Of a DNA stretch of 64,000 nt, positions 1 through 11,277 are shown piece after piece (the stretch's first letter is position 1; every line of letters starts with the position of its first letter). The notes under the pieces are model-generated. The model did no database searches and was not told the origin of the DNA. It was given only the letters and a program-made list of their open reading frames with translations. This DNA comes from Fragum whitleyi (lineage: Eukaryota; Mollusca; Bivalvia; Cardiida; Cardiidae), in assembly GCA_948146395.1 (NCBI GenBank), contig OX411554.1:42359869-42423868 (forward strand). The letters are read 5' to 3'. A program made the translations under genes and the position numbers.

Positions 1-214
1 TCTATTTCAAATTATACTCGAAATTTAATATTATTTAGAGAAAAAATAATGAGGAGAGACATTAATAGTAAGTTGCATTCTTTATACTTTTAAATTGTGG
101 TTTTCCTACTTCATTTTCAAAAGATATAACAGTACACTTTGCTTACACACTACATACATTGTACTTTGTAAAGAGATTTGATTTCGTCCAATTTCTTACT
201 ATGTTCCCTCATTC

Positions 215-985
215 AAAGTGAGTAATATCGTGAAATTGACATTGACTCCGACTAAAGCCATTCAAATCGCTCAATCGAGGCTCGAAACATCCATTAAAAA
301 CACCCACTCAAACGATTCCAAACGATCCAACACTTCATAATCGTTCAAAATTATCAAAATTTCATTAATATAGTAGAAATTGTTCCGTGGTTACATTGGC
401 TGGTGTGTTTTTAAAGTGTCTAATTAGACCGTGAAACACGCTAAAGGTAATTACATCGTGATCTTGACCCTCTTTCCAATCAAAACCATTCTAAATCGCT
501 CTCTCGGCGCTCAATTCATTCATAACAAACACTCACCCATCGCGATCAAAAACACTCCAAAATCTTTAGAAAACATTGCAATATCAATCAACTCTTTATT
601 CAAATTGGTCAGATAATTCTGCGATTTCATCGGCTTGTGTGATTTTGAAAGTGTCTATACTTGGTCTGCGATGACACACAAACAGAAAATTACGTTTATT
701 TGATAAAAGGGATGTAAAACTTATCGTTCATATTATATTGTTCATTTCTACACATACCAATTAGACACTATGAAACTCGCACCACCAAATATGCCTCTGG
801 AAAAATCTGATCGATTTGAAAGAAATTTTGATAGTTTTGAACGATTTCGAAATGGGTTTTTTTTTTTTGAAAATTTTAGAGCGTTTTTGAATTGTGTTTG
901 TGACTGTTTGGATTAAACAAATGGAGCGCTTAGCGAGCGATTCGGAAAGGTTTTGATCGAGTATGCCAATTAAGGTGGAAGAAGA
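215..985. repeat. degenerate copies of the TA-MITE family
   Basis: Two left-half copies follow each other (from about 219 and about 449), each with a form of the end motif TCGTGAAATTGACAT followed by the AAACCATTC, CGCTC and CATTCATTC words of the family. At 770-985 the same half is seen in reverse complement (GAGCGTTTTTGAAT and GGAGCGCTTAGCGAGCG). No complete copy with both ends is visible. The short open frame at 431-616 is just this repeat read in one frame. Confidence 0.75.
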
Positions 986-3791
986 TCATAGCTTTTTTGA
1001 GAAAAGTGCATAGATATTAGTTTCTTTGGAAAGTTGTGTTAGCTCATTTTCAACGGTGTATGTTTTTTAACGTTCAATTAAGAAATAACGTTACCCTGAC
1101 GTCGTTAAAATGACGATTTCGCGCGTTTTTTCATAAATGGCTCTTCGCGTTCATTAACGCTTACCCTGATCGTAAATAAGATGATTCAATTCATTGGAAA
1201 ATGACAAAATGAAGTTGAATGAATTTGGAACATTGGTGTGTAATTAGAACATTGTTATATTTAAAGGCAGATAAACGGGTTTGAATAAAGGTAAAATTTT
1301 CTATTTTTGCGGCCCGAAAAAATAGCTTTAAACTTATCTTTAAAAAAAATGCCCGACGAAAATTGTTTGGAATTTGATATTTTTTGTCCAGCTTCCGTTT
1401 CATATGCTTGCCTCTTCTTGTGACGTTTTACCGTACGGTATTTCTACAATTGGGGATCAAATCTTTTTACCCTAACGTCGAAAGTTAGAAAAGGACAAAT
1501 GCGGTGCGTCAAAAAAAATCGCTAAATCATTTTGAAAGACCTCACAAAAAGTATTTGATAGATTTCTGTGTTTAGAAAAAAAAATATGCCAAAAAGATTC
1601 TCCATTTTTCATAATCATGTTTTAAGGTTCTCCGATTTTATTTGAAATGTTATCACTGCACCCTCAAGCAGTCTTTGAACGTGCTAATTAATGGTAACGT
1701 CATGACGTCGAGCTTGAGAGATAAACTTACAAAAATCAATTTTCATTTAGAGCGACGTCGACGTAAAACTTATTGAACTCATCGATCAGCAACACTTGTC
1801 TAAGGTAAATTCATGTGTACCGCGAAGTTTGGTGTATTGGAATAAAACTTTTAGGGTCCTTTCCTCAAAGACATTTGAAAACGGATGTTATTTTTTATGT
1901 TTTTATTCCAATAGATCGCCGAATAGTTCAAATTTACTTAGGAAAGAAATAGGTGTAATTTAAACGGCAACGTCATAGCTTTAACGTCAAAGTGACAAAC
2001 TTAAAATATAAATTATAAAAAATCTGCACGGTGGAAGCTTTTAAAGGTAACTGCGGACACATAGACGGCCATTTTAGATCCAAATTTTAAAATTGTCTGC
2101 AAATCATGCCTAATGCGATAAAAATGAACTTTGACATACCCGCTTTCATATTTCGATCATAAAAAGGAATTTCATAATGGAGAGTTGACGTCATGACAAC
2201 ATCGAGGGGCCGATCCTTTTTTTAGGGACCAAAATCAGTAATTGTCCATTTTTTCAGAAATAATAAACGATTTTTATCCCGAAACCCCCATTTGCTTCGT
2301 ATAAAGACGCTGGATGTTATGTTGTATTAATATGACGATATAAGTGTAGGAAATGCAATTAAGTGTATCGTATTAAATGTTAATGCCTTCTGCGTTGCTG
2401 TTTTCGAGTACAGTTACTGATTTTATTGACTTTTTTCTCGTAAATTTGTCCGGTGGCCTATGATGAAATTTAGATATGTTGCTGCCAAACCATTCCGCTG
2501 AAGATTTTTGAAATAAAAACCATTCGTCTCCGGGATATATTTTTTGCAAAATTAGATTCCGCGAAGATATCGCAAATCTAAGGATATATCAACGTCGCGT
2601 CAAATGTTCACAAAAGCTGTCTTATTTAAATGGATAAAACTTCAGTGAATTTTTGTATTTCTTAAAATCACTTTCAGATGCAATACTTGTGAAGCCTATA
2701 TTTTACAATCAACCTTAACTTCAAATATTTAAGAATACGTTACTGCACGAAGATCGGCGTCAAATAGGCATAGTAACGATGGTTTTGGTGCGACGTCGAA
2801 TTCTACGAAAATGTTTCAACAACTTCACAAAATCGAATTTAATAAAACAAATCTAACCCGAAGACATATCATTCTTGTTTGATTAATGCAAAGCATATTC
2901 TTTTCGCTACAAAATAAGAAAAGGTCAGCATAGCTCACCGGACAAAATTTTGAGAAATTTCTATTAATTAACAAAAAATGAAATGAAAAAGGCACGTCAA
3001 ATCTTAAAATTCGCGAAATAGTTAGCGTTTTGGTCCTATTTTTTTTATCTGAATGTGCACAGAAATTAAACGACTAGCTCGAGCGTTCTAGGACTTTCTA
3101 AATGAAACTCTTCTCGTAAAAATCGGTCGATTGATTCAGAAAATATTTGCAAATAATGATTTTGGCGGGTCGAAAAGGGGTTGGCCCCTAAATGACGTAA
3201 CAGAGTCAAATGAACGACCTTCAGACCCTTTTCATAGCGTGTTCGCTAATTCCCGCACTTAAATATAAATCTCAGAAATTATTGTGAGATTTTAAGACAG
3301 TCGAAAATTCGACTATGTTATCTGTCCGCACTTACCATAAAACTTTCCCTGATTATCGTAATAGAATTGTAGAAAAACTATCACAATTTGAACAAATTTC
3401 ATCGGGCCAATTTTGTAAGATTTTGTTAAAAGTGATATTTTTGGAACGGTAAAAAACGTGAATATTGAGTTCAACCAAATCATTTGTAAATATATTTAGT
3501 TACAAAGTTTTAATAAAGCATATGCGTTATGACCATTCATTAAGCTTCATTTTTCGTACAATTATCGGAACGAAAACGTCATGTATAAGATCGCTCTGCG
3601 CATTTAAATAGGGAAAGGGTAGTTTGTAGAAAGCGCCAAATCGTCATTTTAGCGACGCCATGGTAACGTAATTTCTAAATTAAACATGAAAAAATATACG
3701 CCGTTGAGATCACACTAACTTGGAGTTTAAAAACATACCAAAATTTATTTACTTATTTCTAAAAACGCTATTTCCCTCTCCCACCTTTACC
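969..3791. mobile_element. 2.8 kb non-coding element with long terminal inverted repeats
   Basis: The first about 150 bases (from TTAAGGTGGAAG near 968) reappear as a diverged reverse complement at about 3640-3791. Paired landmarks are CAACGGTGTATGTTTTTTAACG with CAACGGCGTATATTTTTTCATG, and ACGTCGTTAAAATGACGATTT with GCGTCGCTAAAATGACGATTT. A second inverted pair (AAATTTGTCCGGTG near 2443 and CACCGGACAAAATTTT near 2938) suggests the arms may extend further inward. No open frame of meaningful length lies inside, so this is either a non-autonomous element or a decayed one. The interior is rich in GACGTC-type words. No superfamily can be assigned. Confidence 0.6.
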
Positions 3792-3797
3792 GTAATA

Positions 3798-4234
3798 CAG
3801 TTAGTTACATCGTGAAATTGACATTCACCTCAATCTAAACCATTCTAAAACGAACACTCAGCGCTCCAATCATTCATTCCAAACACTCAATCAAACCATT
3901 CAAAAACGCTCAAACCCATTGAATAATATAGAATCAACAGATTCATTTAAAATAAATTTTGACAGAGAAAAATCGCGATTTCACTCACATAATTCAAATT
4001 GTTAACGTCTCATTGGTTCTTGAAGAAATAGGAAGCTATGTATAGAGCTTGTATGCATTTTTTATTAAAGGGAGGTAATCAATATCGCAAATTTTGTTCT
4101 TCATGAACAAAATTTGCGATATAGGATTACCTCCGTTTAAATTCACTCAAAATTCGCTCCTCACACTTATTCAATTTCATTCCTAAATCATTCCAAAATC
4201 ATTCACCTTGTCAATTTCAAGATGTTGTTAACTG
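3798..4234 (+). mobile_element. TA-MITE, complete copy (437 bp)
   Basis: Left end CAGTTAGTTACATCGTGAAA and right end (reverse complement) CAGTTAACAACATCTTGAAA form imperfect terminal inverted repeats. TA dinucleotides flank both sides (3796-3797 and 4235-4236), as expected for target duplication by Tc1/mariner-type transposition. At 4070-4134 lies the central palindrome of the family, GGGAGGTAAT...ATTACCTCC, with inner arms CGCAAATTTTGTTC and GAACAAAATTTGCG. There is no coding capacity. Confidence 0.85.
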
Positions 4235-4452
4235 TATGGTGAGTAACGTCGCTTCCGCCGAACAAATTCGTTCTTAAATGCTCGCTTTGTGCTCACTTTC
4301 TAGCATTCCAACCACTCATTCGATCGTTCAAAATGCCCCAAAATTGTTCATCACTGCCCGAACACGGTTAAAACGCACCACAAGTTCTCATTTCTATTTA
4401 TAATACCTGCACTGCCATAACATTTTGAAATGACATAACTAACTGATCCCTG

Positions 4453-4697
4453 CAGGGGGCCTGTTTTACTAAATATCCTACAAAAAACAATAGTTAGCCA
4501 AAATCACAAATCGTACGTGGTGTATTAATTCATTGTAAGATTCTGCATTGCAATATCTCATCGGAATCGTCTTTAGAAGACGATTCCAATGAGACGATGC
4601 ATAACAAAATTCCATATTTAGTTACTAACCTAGAAGCAATTTAATTTTTGACTTACGCAAATAATGACCATAAGATGTCAAGTAAAACAAGCCCCTG
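4453..4697. mobile_element. short inverted-repeat element, family 2 (copy a)
   Basis: Ends are CAGGGGGCCTGTTTTACT and, inverted, AGTAAAACAAGCCCCTG. A central perfect hairpin GGAATCGTC-TTTAGAA-GACGATTCC lies near 4560-4590. A second copy is at 9130-9376. No convincing target duplication is visible. CAGGG ends are typical of hAT-type elements, but the superfamily is unproved. Confidence 0.7.
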
Positions 4698-4784
4698 AAC
4701 CGCATCTCTTTTCAACTGTAAATTTTACGAATTAGCCACCTGGGAAATTTTTGGAAAAAAAGAGAAATTAATTGTAGTAGCTGC

Positions 4785-4918
4785 TTCCTAAATTAGGTCT
4801 ACGATTGTAAAATCACTGGTGGGGTCAAATAGTCGGAAAGATGAGTGGCGCCGTCGATGATCGAACTCTGGACCCTGACAGTCCGTCGCGCAAACAACTG
4901 CGATTTAACGGTGGCTTC
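4785..4918 (-). repeat. tRNA-derived SINE head fragment
   Basis: Read on the minus strand, the segment has the tRNA-like promoter words of the SINE family found elsewhere in the window (A-box region near 4900, B-box-like GTTCGATCATC near 4856), followed by the body words TTTCCGACTATTTG and ATCGTAGACCTA. The 3' body is missing. Confidence 0.65.
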
Positions 4919-5126
4919 AAAGTACAATGTACATTTACATAATGGTTAAAAATCGTTGTATTCAGATAAGTCTAAATTGTTAATCTAGAATCATTTAGAA
5001 ATCAGTTTAGACAATTTACGGTAGAAAGTGACGTCATTTTGTCAGTTTTTCCAGTACACCACAGATTTTTTTTTTAATTTCAGTGATGGTTCCTATGAAG
5101 CTAAGAATATATTTGTAAGTTGCATA

Positions 5127-5485
5127 CACTAAATAACATCGTACAATTGACAAGGTGAACGATTTGGAATGATTTCAGAATGATGTTGAGTGAGAGAGAG
5201 AAGAGCGAATTTTAAGGGAGGTAATCCAATATCGCTAATTTTGTTCAATAAGAACAAGATTAGCAATGTGTTTTACCCCCCATTGTTAAAATATGCATAA
5301 AAGTTCTCTAAATAGCTTCTTTTTTTCCAAGAAAAATAGGACGCTTAAAATATCAGTGAAATCGTGATTTGTTTCTTGCTTAATGCATTTTAAAGGTAGC
5401 TGTTGATCTCACATTTTTGAGCGTTTTTGAATGGTTTGAGTGTGTTTATGGAATAAATGACTGGAGTGCTGAGTGAGCGACCAAA
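5127..5485 (-). mobile_element. TA-MITE truncated at the LINE junction
   Basis: Starts with a diverged end after TA at 5125-5126, carries the central palindrome at 5215-5280, and continues to the GAGTGCTGAGTGAGCGACC words near 5483. The expected terminal about 50 bases (GGTTTTGATTGAGG...AACTAACTG) are absent. At this point the sequence passes directly into the interior of the LINE reverse transcriptase, so the two repeats share a breakpoint. Confidence 0.75.
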
Positions 5486-7274
5486 CCTGATTTTGTGATA
5501 GGTCTATAGTTTTCTGGGTTTAGAGAGTCACCTTTTTGTTTAAAAATTGGTTTAATTGCACCCTTTGCCCATTCTGATGGGACATATCCGGTATCCAGAA
5601 TCAAATTAAAAAGTTTGACATAAATTGGCAAGATTTTATATTGGGAGTTCTTAATGTGTTCATTTAAGATACGGTCTATCCCGGGGGCTTTGTTATTTTT
5701 TAATAATTGTATACATTTTTGTATTTCTTGGGGTGTGAAGGGGGAGTTTAGATTTATGTTTGGGGCTTCTGTCTCTGTTAATAAAATTTCATTGCTATTT
5801 CCAAGGTCTTCTGAGTGTGAAGGGTCATTTGATATAAGTTTGAAGTAGTCAAATAGGCTTTCAATTGAGGGATTTTTTTTTCTGAGGATTTTGTTTTTAC
5901 ACTTTTTAGATATTGCCAATATGATCTCGGATTATTAGTGCTCATACTTCTTAATGTCTCTTCTTGCTTTTTTTGGTATTTGTTGGTGTTTGTGTTCATG
6001 ACCTTTTTGTACTTTTTGCTCATATATTTCACTCTTGTTCTATTATTTTCTGTAGGATTTTTATTAAATGCCTTTCTAGCTTGATTGTATTGTTTTTGAA
6101 CTTTCTTGCACTGTTTACCATACCAAGGTTTACCATGGGGCTTGTTCCATTTTTTTCTAATTGGCTGAAATACCTTTTTTGAACTTTCTATGAATAAATT
6201 TTTCAGTTTATTTGTTATACAGTCTACTGAAGACTGTGTGACTTGTTGTTTTTCTAATGAGTTTTGTTCATATAGGATCTGTGCTATCTCATTTTCTGAT
6301 ATAACACTGTTAAATTCTACTTTTTTTTGCTCATTCCAAGTATAATTTAATCTATTGGGGGAGTGAATGTTACTTGATGTGCTATTTTGTATAGGTTTTT
6401 GGTTGCTGTTAATTAGCAGATTGCATTCAAGTAGAGAGTGCCCATCGGAGAAGAGTGGATCTAACTCCTTTATTTTGAAACTAGTGACATTTTGTATGTA
6501 GTTTATTGATGATATAATATAGTCAATTACAGATAAATTTCTAAAAGTAAAATTTCCACTTGAGTTACTACTAGATCTTCCATTTAGTATCAGAAGGTTA
6601 TTATTTTTGCATATTTCAATTAAATTGTGACCATGGCTGTTTCTTTTTTTGTCAGATGAATACCTATTTTTTTTAAATCCTTTTTCATTCATTTGTGAAA
6701 TTGTTTGGTTAAAGCTATTTTCACCTTCATCATAGTCAAATAAATTTGTCAGAAAATTATCATTTAATGTAAAATCCTGTAGGTTTCCAGTCTGTGCATT
6801 AAAGTCACCAAAGAGTAAAACATTACTATTGCTGACACAAGTTTTTCTAATCTCATTTACAAAACATTCAAATTCATCCTTATTGTAATAATTAGACTGA
6901 ATTGGTGGTACATATACCACTCCAATGATAATATCATCGTCCGAGTTTTGTTCTTGTTTGAATTTAATCCAAAATATATATTCAGAATCTGCTAAAACAA
7001 TTTCAATACTGTGCATTAATTCTTGCTTCACAAATGCACCCAGACCACCAGACTTCCTCAAGGATTTCTGCTTTCTAGGTACATTTATGAAATGGAATCC
7101 TGGTACGTGTATTTGATCATTTTTATCTAATTTTGTTTCATTGACCAAGAAAATATCATATGATTCAATCAGATTTAAAAATTCTGGATATTTTGACCTT
7201 CGTTTCAACCCACACACATTTAGTGAGCCGACTTTTATATCACTTAAACATTTTTTTGTTCTTTTACTGAGCAC
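5486..7274 (-). pseudogene. LINE ORF2: endonuclease plus truncated reverse transcriptase
   Basis: The minus-strand frame starting at 7274 encodes an APE-type endonuclease (residues about 10-290). Visible motifs are SLNVCGL, LVNETKL, GVVYVPP, LLFGDFNAQTG and, at its end, FSDGHSLLE, matching the N, E, D/N and H positions of the family. A linker follows with HGKPWYGKQC and a basic stretch. The reading frame is lost at a run of nine T (5873-5881): frame 1 reads SSEKKIPQLK, and the neighbouring frame resumes the family-like text PSIESLFDYF. In that second frame the start of reverse transcriptase is clear (NNKAPGIDRI, GYVPSEWAKGAI, NPENYRPIT), then homology stops at about 5485. The catalytic FADD region, the thumb and the 3' UTR are absent. 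The start follows the ORF1 stop by 15 bases. The protein cannot support its own retrotransposition. Clade is probably L1/Tx1-like, by the company of its ORF1. Confidence 0.88.
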
Positions 7275-7289
7275 ATCACCCCCAGTGTT

Positions 7290-8606
7290 CTAAGCGGTGT
7301 TTGTTTGTACGTTCTGAGCTGGCTTTGGTCCTGTCTTAGAGTCAAGTTCACACATGGCCTGGCTGTAATCGGTCATTTCGATTTCATCCGAGTTACTCCG
7401 ATTGTCGCCATTATCGATAGCTATGTCACCAAGCACTTGGAACCTGTTGCTTAGCAACGGAGAGAATTCACGTCTCTGTGGACTTTGTAGATATTTTTGT
7501 TTGTTTGTTGGAATTTCTTCATTTTGCATTTCGAGTGAATCAGAAGCATTTTCACGTATTCGGGGCTCGCTCGTAAGTTTATTCCACTCTGGAAATGCGT
7601 CGTGAATGACTTTTCCACGTACCACGATTTTTGATGGATATACCATTTTGACGGTTTTTGGAGGGTTCTCGTCCCTTGTTTCCTTATACAGGGGCCATAG
7701 TTTAGACCTAGCATTTGAAATTTCGGTTGGAAAATCTCGGCTAACGCTCACGTTTGGTTTGTCTTTCAGTTTGTAAATATTCTTAAATATTTGGTCAATG
7801 TCTTGATTTGTGAAGCAGACTATAATTGGCCTATATTTCCCCCTTGGTGAGGCTCTGTACGGGTTACCGACTCTATGGGCCCTTTGCATTTGGATTCTTT
7901 CCGTGTTTTGTATCTCTAAGTTCTCTCGGAGGAAATTCCTTACGAGATGGAAACAGTCTTCTTTTCCGAAGTTAGATTCTGGAATCCCCCTAAATAGTAA
8001 GTTAAGCCTTCGAGCACGTGCTTCATGATTGATACTTTGGTACTCCAATATACGAACACGGGATTTCAGGTTGTCGTTTTCAGTTTTTAATGAGTCCACT
8101 TGGGATTCCAAAGATTCTATTTTTCTATTTAGAGAGTTCATGTTGTTAAGGATTGAGAAAATAGCATTTAATTTTTCATCAGTAGATTGTTTTTTAAAGA
8201 AGTCAAACTGCTCCTTTTTTAATTGTTCATCGTCCGTGTAAATTGTTTCAAACGTACCTCCCGTAGAGTGCCTCAATCGCTTATTGCCTCTCGATAGATC
8301 CTCTGGCCTTTCTCCAGGATGTTCGCCAGTCGGGACACTCTCCGGGTGGGGTGGGTAGGGTGGTGGGGAGCTCATACTTTGATTGCTTTTACTCAGGGCA
8401 AAATTTCTTCCTTCTTGACCACGTTGACCTCCATCTTGACCGGTGACGTGGCTCCCCCACCCACCACCTGTTCCACTATTCAAGCTAGAATTACCTTTTC
8501 TCTCCTGTAATTGTTGGTAACTCATGATTCCAGTAACAGATAAATAGTTTCTTCTCAGATATCTTCTACAATTTTGACGAAAAAGTTCTAAATTCCGGAG
8601 TTTCAA
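7290..8606 (-). CDS. LINE ORF1 protein (RNA-binding, coiled coil)
   Basis: An uninterrupted 438-codon frame precedes ORF2 on the same strand. The N-terminal third is Gly/Ser/Pro-rich and basic (GTGGGWGSH, SMSSPPPYPPHPES). Residues about 140-195 form a leucine-rich coiled coil (LNSLNRKIESLESQVDSL type heptads). It is followed by an L1 ORF1-like RNA-recognition region (ARRLNLLFRGIPESN, MQRAHRVG, RPIIVCFTN) and a C-terminal domain (VSRDFPTEI, PLYKETR). This order (coiled coil, RRM, C-terminal domain) is known from L1-type ORF1 proteins, which bind the element RNA as trimers. The methionine at residue 28 (MSYQQLQERKG, near 8525) is an alternative start and looks better placed, because the first 27 residues have no family character. 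The intact frame suggests the insertion is not very old. Confidence 0.85.
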   Translation of the reverse strand: MKLRNLELFRQNCRRYLRRNYLSVTGIMSYQQLQERKGNSSLNSGTGGGWGSHVTGQDGGQRGQEGRNFALSKSNQSMSSPPPYPPHPESVPTGEHPGERPEDLSRGNKRLRHSTGGTFETIYTDDEQLKKEQFDFFKKQSTDEKLNAIFSILNNMNSLNRKIESLESQVDSLKTENDNLKSRVRILEYQSINHEARARRLNLLFRGIPESNFGKEDCFHLVRNFLRENLEIQNTERIQMQRAHRVGNPYRASPRGKYRPIIVCFTNQDIDQIFKNIYKLKDKPNVSVSRDFPTEISNARSKLWPLYKETRDENPPKTVKMVYPSKIVVRGKVIHDAFPEWNKLTSEPRIRENASDSLEMQNEEIPTNKQKYLQSPQRREFSPLLSNRFQVLGDIAIDNGDNRSNSDEIEMTDYSQAMCELDSKTGPKPAQNVQTNTA

Positions 8607-8719
8607 TTTATTTTTATCGGAGCTGGAAAACTCGTGCTACTCGCTACCTCGTCACGTGATCACATCTTTTATCAAATTGCAGGCTTATTCGAAAAAAAGT
8701 GTGGCCTTTAGAGTGACCA

Positions 8720-8925
8720 GAAGTTTGTTTTATTCTTTCCGACTATTTGTTTTCCAACCATTGGTTGATAAACTTTGACATATGTGAGATAGCAGCTGGA
8801 GGCTAAGAAACTGTGATGGTAGCACTGGTGTGAGAAATACCAGGGATCCATTGTTAGTCGACGCGATATGACTGAAATAATGTTGAAAGCGGCGTAAAAC
8901 CCCATTCAAACAAATAAATCCGTTG
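8720..8925 (+). repeat. SINE body, 5' truncated
   Basis: Shares with other copies in the window the words TTTCCGACTATTTG, GGTGTGAGAAATACCAGG, CCATTGTTAG, ATATGACTGAAATAATGTTG, AAAGCGGCGTAAAACCCCAT and the tail TTCAAACAAATAAA. The tRNA-like head is missing. It lies just upstream of the LINE 5' end. Confidence 0.8.
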
Positions 8926-9129
8926 ATTTGACCACGGACCTATTTCCTAGCCCCCCACTGACCGAATTTCAAACTTGTCCGAGAATTCGTGAAATCAATT
9001 AATTACTCTGATAAAATTTCATGTTAATCCAGAAAAAATGTGGTCTCTAGAGTGCATACAAGGTAAATATCAACAATTCACGGCAGACATCCACCTAACC
9101 AAAAAACACCCTCCTTTAGCACTTGTGCC

Positions 9130-9376
9130 CAGGGGCCCGTTTTACTAAACTTCTTACGAAAAAATTAATCGTTAGTCAAAATCTCAAGTCGTACCTGGTT
9201 TTTTTATTCATTGTTAGGTTCTGCCTAGCAATATCTCATTGGAATCGTCTTTAGAAGATGATTCCAATGAGAAGATGCATGGCAGAATTCCATATCTAAT
9301 TACTACTGTAGGAGCAACTTAAAATTTTTGACTTCCGCAAAAAATGATCGTAAGATCTTAAATTAAACAGGCCCAG
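9130..9376. mobile_element. short inverted-repeat element, family 2 (copy b)
   Basis: Ends AGGGGCCCGTTTTACTAAAC and TTAAACAGGCCCA; central hairpin GGAATCGTCTTTAGAAGATG. Colinear with 4453-4697 over the whole length with moderate divergence. Confidence 0.65.
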
Positions 9377-9894
9377 GTAGGCTAAAAAGATTAACAAAAG
9401 CCTTAGAGATAATTGCTCGAGCAACCGGTCAGGTGAGCAATTATGGAATGTTGATGTCACATTTGTGACATATATAATAAAAAAATGTGTGAAATATTGG
9501 ATCGCTCGGATTACATATTTGATCATATCTGTGTATGCGTCTCCCTCTGTCTCTTTCATATGACCTGCCATATCAGAAAGCAGCGGGCATGGTAAGAGAC
9601 GCATTCTTTGGAAACAGTTTCGTTAATTATTATTATGATCCGTCCGGCGAAAAGGGATTATATTGGATCTCTGTAAACCAAACATTTCAATAGAAGATTG
9701 GTTCTTTTACCGCCCAAACAGGGGTCACATTCCTTCCTTCTCCGAAGGTAGATTGGTTATACCTAGACTCAGAAAATTAGAAAATTGCGAAAAATGTTGA
9801 CCTTAGTCAAACTGCCTAGGGTCGACATTTAACGCACTCCCCCAGATTGTCCCTTTTTGTGTGTTGATACAAATATATTTTCTATACATTTCAG
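9377..9894. other. non-coding stretch upstream of the sulfotransferase exon
   Basis: Holds the end of the family 2 repeat and unique sequence. A short inverted pair ATAATTGCTCGAGC / GTGAGCAATTAT lies at about 9408-9446. The last bases (TATTTTCTATACATTTCAG, to 9894) look like a 3' splice acceptor for the following exon. I did not find the upstream exon. Confidence 0.4.
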
Positions 9895-10996
9895 ACTGAC
9901 ATTAACTATGTGCCTTACTTTCATGTATTCTACACGTCTCTACTCGACTCAGAAGTATTCTACACGCGTTCGTAGCAGAACATTAGACGAAATTAAATAC
10001 TGGAGTGACGATGCTAACAGAAGTCATATAGATACACCAGTCTTACACGTTGGTCTGTTAAAGGTTCGGAAATGTGGCTCCTCGACGATGCAAAACATCT
10101 TATATCGGTTCGCAATAAGACATAACCTTATTATATTACTGCCTAAAAGGGGAGTTCTCCTGAAAAATCGTACAAATTCAATACCGATAAAGAATGGAAG
10201 CCATTACGATATTTTTGCTAGTCATACTCTTGGAAGCGAAGAGCCGTTTAAAATGTTACCAAAGGACGCTGTAAGAATCGGGATAATTCGTGATCCACTT
10301 GAACGTATGATAAGTGCAGCTTTTTACAGACGAGAAAACGGTGGGCAACCTTATCTTCATAAAATACCAAACGACAGTTTTATAGAAAACTTACTTGCGT
10401 TTCCAGAAAAATACGAAAAGCAAGGCTTATTTAGTAATACGAAAAACGCAATGGGAGAGGATTTTGGTGGGTTTCAGCTCATTCAAGAAAATCAGACACA
10501 TTCAATCGAAACTCGACTGAACCAATTGAAAATTGAATACCGGCTTGTTTTGGTCCTTGAACGGTTTTATGAATCACTTGTTTTATTGAAACGAGACCTA
10601 AATTGGAGTCTAAAAGATATATTATTCCTAAAACAGAACGTTTACAAACATGAAGCAATCAAACTCAACCAAACCTTAAAAGCGAAATTTAGAGAAACGA
10701 GCTATTTAGATTATGTAATCTACGACACTTTTTATTCTCTGCTAGATGTTAAAATTAGAGCACAGGATTTAACATTTCAAGATGAGGTTGAACATTTTAA
10801 AAACGTAAATTCAAACTTGAGTGAATTTTGTGAGCACGCAATAGACGCAAATGGCATATTAGAAGTTGCTAAGTCAAAATGGAACCTGCAATTCCAAATA
10901 GATAGACGCGAATGTCAATTTATGCAAATGAATTCGACCTCCTTTAAAATGTACCTGAAGAAAAGACACTTGATGATGCAACAACGTTACAGTTAA
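9895..10996 (+). CDS. galactose 3-O-sulfotransferase-like enzyme (GAL3ST family), main exon
   Basis: The frame is open from 9857, but an acceptor TTTCTATACATTTCAG ends at 9894, so the exon probably begins at 9895 with one base completing a split codon; the cytosolic tail and membrane anchor would then come from an upstream exon. The protein is a PAPS-dependent Golgi sulfotransferase, a family that sulfates the 3-OH of galactose on glycolipids and glycoproteins. Both PAPS-binding elements are present: the 5'-phosphosulfate loop in GLLKVRKCGSSTMQNIL and the 3'-phosphate motif IIRDPLERMISAAFY. They lie at residues about 67-82 and 143-157, counted from the methionine at 9857. Further family-like features are YDIFASHTLG (residues 118-126), an RLVLVLERFYESLVLL stretch and late cysteines (EFCEHA, RECQFMQMN). 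Total length (about 366-379 residues) is somewhat short of the usual about 420, consistent with a missing N-terminus. The last two codons and stop (TAC AGT TAA, 10988-10996) are formed by the target TA and the end of an inserted MITE. Confidence 0.85.
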
Positions 10997-11272
10997 CAAC
11001 ATCGTGAATTTGACCAAGTGAATGATTTTTAGTATGGTATTTGAATGAAATTGATTGAGTGCGATGCGTGAGTTTTGAGTTAGTTTAAAGAGAGGTAATC
11101 CAATATAGCTTATTTTGTTCAGGGTAAACTTTAGCGATATTCATTACCTCACTTTAATAAAATATGCATATTATTCCTATAAATAGCTATCTCTTTTTCA
11201 CGAACCAATCAGATGCTTACAATTTCAATAATGTGTGAGAAATCGAATTTTTTTATCTATTTTTATTTAGAA
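10990..11272 (-). mobile_element. TA-MITE, truncated, abutting the sulfotransferase end
   Basis: Begins CAGTTAACAACATCGTGAAT after TA at 10988-10989. It has the central palindrome at 11091-11150 and the following AAAATATGCATA and ACGAACCAATCAGA words, then loses similarity near TATTTTTATTTAGAATT (about 11272). The far end is missing. Confidence 0.8.
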
Positions 11273-11277
11273 TTTAC

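Noticed and set aside
1191..1403. Basic 70-residue minus-strand frame that superficially resembles a cationic peptide
   Set aside because: No acceptor in phase, no GKK end, no amphipathic spacing; it lies inside the 2.8 kb inverted-repeat element.
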